Shown here: positions 57,755 to 64,000 of the stretch, one piece after another
How positions within the stretch are numbered: the first letter of the stretch is position 1
How the letters are laid out: the number at the start of each line of letters is the position of its first letter
DNA from: Callorhinus ursinus
Lineage: Eukaryota; Chordata; Mammalia; Carnivora; Otariidae
Length of the DNA: 64,000 nucleotides
Direction of reading: 5' to 3'
Assembly (NCBI RefSeq): GCF_003265705.1
Contig: NW_020312902.1
Location: 16,556,970-16,620,969 of the forward strand
Program-made: the position numbers and the translations under genes
Notes under the pieces: model-generated
What the model was told of the DNA's origin: nothing
What the model saw: only the letters and a program-made list of their open reading frames with translations
The model's database searches: none

Positions 57755-57925
57755 TTTTTTATTTATTTTATTTTATTATGTTATGTTAATCACCATACAT
57801 TACATCATTAGTTTTTGATGTAGTGTTCCATGATTCATTGTTTGCGTATTAACACCCAGTGCTCCATTCAATATGTGCCCTCTTTAATACCCATCACCAG
57901 GCTAACCCATCCACCCCCACTCCCC
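57755..57925 (-). mobile_element. 5'-truncated L1 3' end, antisense
   Basis: Same terminus as at 19909: 'ttattatgttatgttaatca', 'cacccagtgctccattcaat', 'aatacccatcaccaggctaa', with an A/T-rich tail on the left. Confidence 0.88.
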
Positions 57926-58021
57926 TCTGTTTTTAAGTTTTCACTGATGGTATAAATCATGATTCTCAAAGTTTAGCATGCATCAGAATCATTAGGAGGG
58001 CTTGTTAAAAACACAGACTGT

Positions 58022-58213
58022 CGGAGCACCTGGGTGACTCAGTCAGTTGGGCAACCGACTCTTGATTTCGGCTGGGGTCATGATCTCGGCGTCATGGGAT
58101 GGAGCCCCACATCAGGCCCTGTGCTTGGCATGAAGTCTGCTTGGGATTCTCTCTCCCTCTGCCCCTTCCCCCATTCGCTCACTCTCTCTAAAATAAAACA
58201 AATAAAATCTGGG
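58022..58213 (+). mobile_element. CanSINE, older subfamily
   Basis: Head 'cggagcacctgggtgactca', body 'ccgactcttgatttcggctg', tail 'aaaacaaataaaatctgggg'. Confidence 0.92.
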
Positions 58214-58439
58214 GGGAAAAGAAAACCAAACCCAAACACACAAATTGTTAGGACCCACCCCCAGGCTTCTGAGAATTTGCTTTTATAACAAGTTCCTAGT
58301 TGATGTTAATGCTGTTGGTTTAGGAACACTCTTTGAGAACTACTATGTTGGAGAACTATATGTTTTGGAATTAAAGAGAAAAATCTTAAGACATAGGCAA
58401 TCTCTTATAACCAACAATAGGAAAGAATCCAGTTTTTAA

Positions 58440-59168
58440 AATTCTAGATTACAGAATAGCCGCAAAATGAGTTTCTGTATACCCTTCCCCCCAGCTTCCC
58501 CTTATGTTAATGACTTACATAACCACAGAACACTTATCAAAATTAAGTAACTAAGTTGGTACAATATAAAGAATTTCTTTTGAGTTTCATCAATTTTCCC
58601 ACTAATACCTTTTTCTGTTCAGGATCTAACCCACGATGCTACACTGAATTTAGTTATCATGTCTCTTTAGTTGCCTCTAACCAGTGACAATTTCTCAGTC
58701 TTGTCTTTTAGGACTATGACACTTCTGAAGAGTACTGATTAGTCTATATAATTTCTCTCAATGTGGCCTTGTCTCATGTTTTCTCATGATCAGATGGAGG
58801 TTATACATTATTGGGAAGAATACCACAAAGGTGATATACCCTTCTCAATGCATCAAGTCAGGAGGCATGTTATTAAGTATTTCTAGTGATGGTAAACTTT
58901 ATCATATGCCTATGATCATATCTGCCAAGATTCTCCATTATAAGTTTGTTATTTTTCCTTTAGGGATTACAAAATATATTGAGAGAAATATTCTGAGATG
59001 ATGAAAATACTTCGTTTCGATTTCAACTTTTGCCTGCTAATTTTAGCATCCATTGGTGGATCCTGCCTATGGTAATTTTTACTGTGGTGTTCTGATGGTG
59101 ATTTTTAAATTTCCCTCTTTCCTTCCACATTTATTTTATTTTTTAAAAGATTTTATTTATTTATTTAT

Positions 59169-59206
<38 letters not shown>

Positions 59207-59480
59207 GCATGAGAGGGGAGAGGGACAGAGGGAGAAGGGGGCTTCCCACTGAGCCGGGAGCCTGATGTGGGACTCGATCCCAGGACTCCGGGATCATGAC
59301 CTGAGCCAAAAGCAGTCATTTAACTAACTGAGCCACCCAGGTGCCGTCCTTCCACATTTATTAAATGGAATTTTTTTCTGTGACAAAAAGCTATGATTTC
59401 TCCTATTTACTTATGTCAGCAGTGGATTCATAGATGTTTTAAACTATTCATTTTTGGTCAGTTATCATTCTTTGGAAAGA
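58440..59480 (-). mobile_element. Old L1 (L1M-type) 3' region, antisense
   Basis: Antisense blocks: 'tttctgtatacccttccccc', 'tgtctctttagttgcctcta', 'gaagagtactgattagtcta', 'gggaagaataccacaaaggt', 'ctaattttagcatccattgg'. Interrupted by the CanSINE at 59136. Confidence 0.65.
59136..59347 (-). mobile_element. CanSINE in old L1, antisense
   Basis: 'aaaagattttatttatttat', (GA)n at 59171-59201, 'ctgagccacccaggtgcc'. Perfect 15-bp duplications CCTTCCACATTTATT at 59121-59135 and 59348-59362. Confidence 0.97.
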
Positions 59481-59621
59481 TATAGGTAAAAAAATTTAAG
59501 AAAATGGAGAAAAAGTATTATAAAATTGGTTTTCCATTCAAATTAAACTTTAAAAAATTTATATCCACTTAATTGTTTTATTCTTTTATAATTTAAGTTG
59601 AAATTATTTCAAAACCAATTT

Positions 59622-59806
59622 TAAAGATTTTATTTATTTATTTGTCAGAGAGAGAGAGCATGCACAAGCAGGGAGAGGGGCAGGCAGAGGGAGAAGCAGA
59701 CTTCCTGCTGAGCAGGGAGCCCGATGTGGGACTTGATCCCAGAACTCTGGGATCATGACCTGAGCCAAAGGCAGACGCTTAAACGACTGAGCCATCCAGG
59801 TATCCC
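59622..59806 (-). mobile_element. CanSINE, antisense
   Basis: 'ttaaagattttatttattta', GA-rich middle, 'gactgagccatccaggtatc'. Diverged flanks ATTTTAAAG on both sides. Confidence 0.93.
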
Positions 59807-61989
59807 CAAACATATTTTAAAGGAATAAATTGGATCATCTGACCTTTGAGTATAGCAGCTACCGGTGCATGTATGTTCTGGGGTCAGGTTCAGTACTTCT
59901 TTTGCAACTACTAATACCACAAACATTTATTATTCATGTATAGACAACATAAAAGTTTTTAAATAAAACTTCCTATCATTTAAAAGACATTTATGAAGTG
60001 ATTCATATATACTGAATAACATAAAAAACGTAAGCCAAAGAGTTCAAGTTCCAATAATGCCAGAGATGCTTACATGGGATTAACCCTCATAAGATAACAA
60101 TTATAAACCATGGGAAAAAAAATTAATAATAACTACTTAAAGGCACTGGAGAATGACCTAAACTAGTAAGAAATTGGGGGAGAAGAGTAGACTGACCTTC
60201 AAGGGGAGAAACACACAGGGTAACATCCATGTTTATGTGCTTTCTCCCCTGAGGGTACTCACCAATCTACTTGATGCAGGGTGACTAAAATTCACTTAGA
60301 AAGCCAGTTTATTGGCTTGATATGCCAAAGGATGGAGTTCAGGGCTGCATAGTGGCTGGAGATTAAAAAATCATAGAAAACAGACCCATAGGGGAGGCTC
60401 AATTCTCCTCTAATCCATGGCTAATCCCCAAACTACACATATGAATGGGAGACTATAAGGATTCCAATGGAAAATAACAGAAGACTGAAGACTGGAGCAG
60501 GGACTGCAGCTGTTGCCCATGAGGAGAGACAGAATTTAGAATCTGATTCCTACTAAATTAGAGGAACTTAAAAGGCATCTCAAACTTTCACTGAAAACTT
60601 GAAATGACCCTGCATTGAGAGTAAACAGTAAGTCTTAGGAGTAAAGGCTCTACCTTAGACCAGGGGAAAAATCAAAACATATGTGCTCTAACAAATATAA
60701 ACCAACACTCTGTGAAGTTACAGTGATCAGTCAGTAAGTTAATCAGTAGAAGATAAAAGAATCCAGAGTCTCTGCAATCAGTTATTTATAATGTCCACTA
60801 TATAATAAAAAACTGCTAGATATAAGAAGCAGATAAATGGAACCCATAGTCAAGAGAAAAAAGAACCAGTAGAAAATGGCCCTGAGATGATCTAGTATGG
60901 GAATCAGTATATAAAGGCTTTATAGAAGCTATAATAAATATATTCAACATCTTAAATGAAAGATGCAATCATAATGGATAAACAGATGGAAATTTTCACC
61001 AGAAAAATGAAAACCTAAAATGAACCAGATAGAAATTCTATAACTGGAAAGTATATTATCTGAAATTTAAAATTTACTGGATGGGCTTAAAAGCAGATTG
61101 GAGATGGCAGAAGAGAGGCCAATGAAATAAAGATAGATCAACTAAAATTATCTAAACTGAAGGATAGAGAGAGTAAAAGAAAAAAAATGAAAAGAGGCTC
61201 AGTTATCTGTGGGGTAAGTGTTAATGATCTAACATATCTGTAAACTGGAAACCCAGAAGAGAAGTGAGAATGCAGCACAAAAAAAGCTATAAGAATAGTG
61301 ATCAAATAAGTTCTCAAATTTGGTGAAAACTGTTGGCTTACTGATCTGAGATCAGCAAACTCTACGGAGATTAAATACAAAGATAACAAGAACTAGGCAC
61401 AAACAGTCAAACTGCTGAAAACCAGTAACAAAGACAAAACCTTGAAAGAGCCTAAGAAAAAAGGGATGCTCCATACATGAGAGCCAACAATATAAATAAA
61501 AGCAGACGTTAAAAAGTTTCACCATAAACAACGAAGGCTAGAAGACAAGAAACATGTTTAAAGTGCTAAAAGAAAAAAAAATCTCAAAGCAGGTTTCTTA
61601 CTATAAGAAGAGAGAATTATAAATACGAAAAGGGAGCGATCTAGAACTAACTCTGTGGTACTGATTTAGAATTACAGGTACCAATATAAATTCATGGTTT
61701 TCAAAATATATCCATATAGATGTAAAATATAAGTTAATGTTTAAATCTTGGCTTCTAAATACCATTTTACACTGAAAGGAACCATAGTCTCTGGAGAAAT
61801 GGCTGATTCCAGGATTGGACAGGGAAAATATAAGATGAACCTGGAGACACACAGGGAATGATAGAGATATGTCAAAGGGGCACAGATGCCAACCTAAAGG
61901 GGCTCTCGTTAGCCCAATATAGAATAATCTGAGTATTAAAATAAAAAATACGAACAGTTTACAACCTGTTGAATAAAAGAGGGCATATT

Positions 61990-62190
61990 TCCTGGGTGGC
62001 TCAGTTGTTAAGCGGCTGCCTTCGGCTCAGGTCATGATCCCAGGGTCCTGGGATCGAGCCCTACATCAGGCTCCCTGCTCAGCGGGGAGCCTGCTTCTCC
62101 CTCTCCCACTCCCCCTGCTTGTGTTCCCTCTCTCGCTGTCTCTCTCTTTCTCTGTCAAATAAATAAATAAAATCTTTAAAAAATAGTAAC
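61990..62190 (+). mobile_element. CanSINE in L1, head slightly truncated
   Basis: Starts at 'tcctgggtggctcag' and ends 'aataaataaaatctttaaa'. Flanks GAGGGCATATTT and TAGGGTACATTT are a diverged duplication. Confidence 0.93.
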
Positions 62191-62530
62191 AAAATAAAAT
62201 AAAATAGGGTACATTTCTTGAAGGACCCAAATTACTGAAGCTGACACAGTAAGAGAAAACCTGAATAGCTCTGTATCTATTAAAGAAACAAACTGTAAGT
62301 GAAAATTATTCCACATAAATTAAAAAACAAAATCTTCCCCAAAAAGAAAACCTCTAGCCTGGATGGTTTCACTGGTGAATTCCATTAAATACTAGGGAAG
62401 AAATAACACCAGGACCATACACAAACACTTTCAGAAAATAGAGGCGGACGGGAAAACTTCTCATCTCATTTTATGAAGGCAGCATAACTCTGACACCAAA
62501 ACCTGACAAAGACATTAGAAAGAAAACTAC

Positions 62531-62650
62531 AGGGGTGCCTGGGTGGCTCAGTTGGCTAAGTGTTCAACTCCTGATCTCAGATCAGGTCTTGATCTCGGGA
62601 TTGTGAGTTCAAACCCCACACTGGGCTCCATGCTGTGTGTGGAGCCTACA
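62531..62650 (+). mobile_element. CanSINE, older subfamily, with GGAA-expanded tail
   Basis: Head 'aggggtgcctgggtggctca', body 'caactcctgatctcagatca', 'ttgtgagttcaaaccccaca'. The usual A-tail is replaced by the GGAA array that follows; GAAAACTACA occurs at 62523-62532 and again at 62779-62788 as the target duplication. Confidence 0.9.
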
Positions 62651-62715
62651 GGAAGGAAGGAAGGAAGGAAGGAAGGAAGGAAGGAAGGAAGGAAGGAAGG
62701 AAGGAAGGAAGGAAA
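62651..62715. repeat. (GGAA)n microsatellite
   Basis: About 16 uninterrupted GGAA units, followed by a purine-rich tract to about 62780. The Lys-Glu-Gly-Arg and Ser-Phe-Leu-Pro frames it creates are artefacts. Confidence 0.97.
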
Positions 62716-63304
62716 GTGTGGGGGGGAAGGTGAAGGGAGGGGCAGGAAGAGGAGAGAGAGTGAGGATGGAAAGAAGGAAGAAAACTACAAACCAGTATCT
62801 CCCATGAACACAATGACAGTAACAACAATAAGACAAAATCTCAGCAAGCTAGAAATAAAAGGGAACTTTCTTAATCCCATTAATGACATCTAAAAAAATT
62901 TCAACTAACATCATACTTAGTGGTGAAAGACCAAATACACTCCCTCTGAGACTGGGAACAAGGCAAAGAGGTTCTCTTACCACATCTATTCAACATTATA
63001 TTGGAGGCCATTGCCATTGAAATAAAGCAAAAAAAGGAAACAAAAGGCAAATAACTTGGAAAAGAAGAAATAAAATTGTATTTATTCACAAATGACAAGA
63101 AACAAGGTCAAGAGTCAAAAATCAAATGAAAACATTTACAACAGCATTGAAAAATATTAAATAGGAATAAATCTGTGTAAGAAATGTACACTGAAAACTA
63201 AGAAATATTGCTTAGAAAAATAAAAAGACAAAATTAAATGGAGATATATACCATGTTTATAAACTGGAAGACTTAATATTATTGAGGTTAATTCTCTCAA
63301 ATGA

Positions 63305-63370
63305 ATATATATATATGTGTGTGCATATGTGTGTGTATCCCAAAATATATGCAAATATATATATAAAATA
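63305..63370. repeat. AT/GT-rich microsatellite tract
   Basis: ATATATATATGTGTGTG, GTGTGTGTAT and ATATATATATA blocks inside the L1. Confidence 0.85.
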
Positions 63371-63599
63371 CATATAAAAACCCTGCAGACTTCTTAAAAA
63401 TTGCTAATGATTCTAAAATTTATATAGAAATGCAAAGTATCTATGATAGCCAAAACAATATTAAAATTAAGAATATTAAAAACTCACATTACTTGATTTC
63501 AAGACTTACTAAGGCTCTAATGATCAAGACAGTGTAGTATTTGGTGCATTATTTACACATAACAGAAGAGAATACACTACTGATACACACTTCTAAAAA

Positions 63600-63720
63600 G
63601 AAAGAGGACTTGAGCTTGTCTTCTATGTGGAGTTTAAAGAAGGGGTTGGTCAATGCCTCAGCTGCTATTACCCTTTGCTCTGTATCCAGCAGCAGCCTCT
63701 TCTCTAGGAGGTTCAGAAAC
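63600..63720 (-). pseudogene. Possible fragment of a p38-type MAP kinase retrocopy
   Basis: The minus-strand frame reads Asn-Leu-Leu-Glu-Lys-Arg-Leu-Leu-Leu-Asp-Thr-Glu-Gln-Arg-Val-Ile-Ala-Ala-Glu-Ala, followed by Leu-Thr-Asn-Pro-Phe-Phe-Lys-Leu-His. This resembles kinase subdomain XI of p38 MAP kinases (closest in memory to MAPK12), including the near-invariant Arg of the Gln-Arg-Val motif. Only about 35-40 residues are present and no intron boundary is seen. The block interrupts the L1 ORF2 match, which stops near 63546 and resumes near 63740. It could be chance, or a fragment carried in with the L1. Confidence 0.4.
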
Positions 63721-63870
63721 AGACTACACTTGTACAGCCAACTGATTTTTGACAAATGCACTCATATAATTCAGTGGGGGAAAGGAAAGTCTTTTCAACA
63801 ATGGTATCAAAGCAACTGAATAAAAAAGTATGGGAAAAATAATGAACACCACACATAAGAATTAATTTGA

Positions 63871-64000
63871 GGGGCGCCTGGGTGGCTCAGTTGGTTAAGT
63901 GACTGCCTTCGGCTCAGGTCATGATCCTGGAGTCCCAGGATCGAGTCCCGCATCGGGCTCCCTGCTCAGCAGGGAGTCTGCTTCTCCCTCTGACCCTATC
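63871..64000 (+). mobile_element. CanSINE, cut by window edge
   Basis: Head GGGGCGCCTGGGTGGCTCAG through 'gggagtctgcttctccctct'; the tail is outside the window. Confidence 0.96.

Larger units (their letters stand above)
59950..63870 (+). mobile_element. Old L1 (5' region to ORF2), sense, heavily decayed
   Basis: In order: blocks like 'attctataactggaaagtat', 'caaactgctgaaaaccagta', 'aacgaaggctagaagacaag' (5' half of L1M), then ORF2 blocks 'tggatggtttcactggtgaa', 'tgaaggcagcataactctga', 'catcatacttagtggtgaaa', 'ccacatctattcaacattat' and 'aactgatttttgacaaatgc'. All frames are broken. The left boundary is approximate; 59950-60600 is the least certain part. Confidence 0.65.
1..64000 (-). other. 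BTRC: BTRC gene body (partial, internal part of gene)
   Basis: Ten exons on the minus strand join in frame into 474 codons of beta-TrCP1, the F-box/WD40 receptor of SCF(beta-TrCP). This complex ubiquitinates phosphodegron proteins such as beta-catenin, I-kappa-B, EMI1 and PDCD4. Introns, in gene order: over 7.5 kb (56483 to beyond the right edge), 35.4 kb, 4.0 kb, 4.4 kb, 0.69 kb, 0.48 kb, 1.7 kb, 0.50 kb, 1.9 kb, 1.4 kb and over 4.5 kb. The initiator exons and the terminal exon are outside the window, so the promoter, 5' UTR and 3' UTR cannot be annotated. Diagnostic residues exclude the paralogue FBXW11. Residue numbers in the exon entries follow the 605-residue human isoform as I remember it; the ten exons plus 78 N-terminal and 53 C-terminal residues give exactly 605. 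Confidence 0.96.

Noticed and set aside
62651..62715. Regular short repeats resembling an array
   Set aside because: Simple GGAA microsatellite; no spacers, and the genome is mammalian, so a CRISPR array is excluded.
62543..62893. 116-codon plus-strand frame with Lys-Glu-Gly-Arg repeats
   Set aside because: It is a CanSINE head fused to a GGAA microsatellite, not a gene.
56483..64000. Search for the exon preceding 56393-56482
   Set aside because: No minus-strand coding block ending in Ser-Leu-Arg-Gln with a GT donor was found; almost all of this stretch is transposon-derived.

Overview
This is vertebrate, mammalian nuclear DNA: AT-rich, dominated by introns and interspersed repeats, with short spliced exons. 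The abundant tRNA-Lys-derived SINEs (5' box GGCGCCTGGGTGGCTCAG, tail AATAAATAAAATCTTTAAA) are carnivore CanSINEs. The subfamily lacks the CCTGGGTGGCGCAG head of dog SINEC_Cf and the cat-type body. With the short L1 3'-end fragments near 19.9 and 57.8 kb, this points to an arctoid caniform (bear, seal, mustelid or relative); the species cannot be fixed from the sequence.

The whole window lies inside one gene on the minus strand, BTRC (beta-TrCP1, also called FBXW1), the substrate receptor of the SCF(beta-TrCP) ubiquitin ligase. Ten consecutive coding exons are intact, all with AG acceptors and GT donors and matching phases: 56393-56482, 20778-21009, 16583-16769, 12095-12191, 11263-11400, 10664-10782, 8719-8968, 8099-8217, 6072-6182 and 4552-4630 (5' to 3' in the gene). 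They total 1,422 nt, or 474 codons. Measured against my recollection of the 605-residue human isoform, they cover residues 79-552: the end of the N-terminal tail, the dimerisation segment, the F-box and most of the seven-bladed WD40 propeller. The first three coding exons lie beyond the right edge and the last coding exon (about 53 residues) beyond the left edge. [11 protein letters not shown] in the 4552-4630 exon and Gly-Glu-Met-Leu in the 8719-8968 exon separate BTRC from its paralogue FBXW11.

Layout: 1-3.6 kb is old L1 debris, including an L1 with an inverted 5' part. 4.5-21 kb holds the clustered WD40, F-box and dimerisation exons with short introns. 21-56.4 kb is one 35.4-kb intron with L2, a MaLR-type LTR, an L1 carrying four CanSINEs, several MIRs, a polypurine tract, and long CanSINE-poor stretches that look like conserved non-coding DNA with homeodomain-type motifs. 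56.4-64 kb is the next upstream intron, mostly L1 and CanSINEs, with a possible fragment of a p38-type MAP kinase retrocopy.

I see no second intact gene, RNA gene, CRISPR array or operon. No previously undescribed protein system is supported. The most notable non-exonic observations are candidate long-range regulatory elements in the large intron (the neighbouring developmental gene LBX1 is a possible target, from general knowledge of this locus), an exact 35-bp direct repeat in two different introns, a CanSINE flanked by a duplication of about 65 bp, and several nested or inverted SINE structures.
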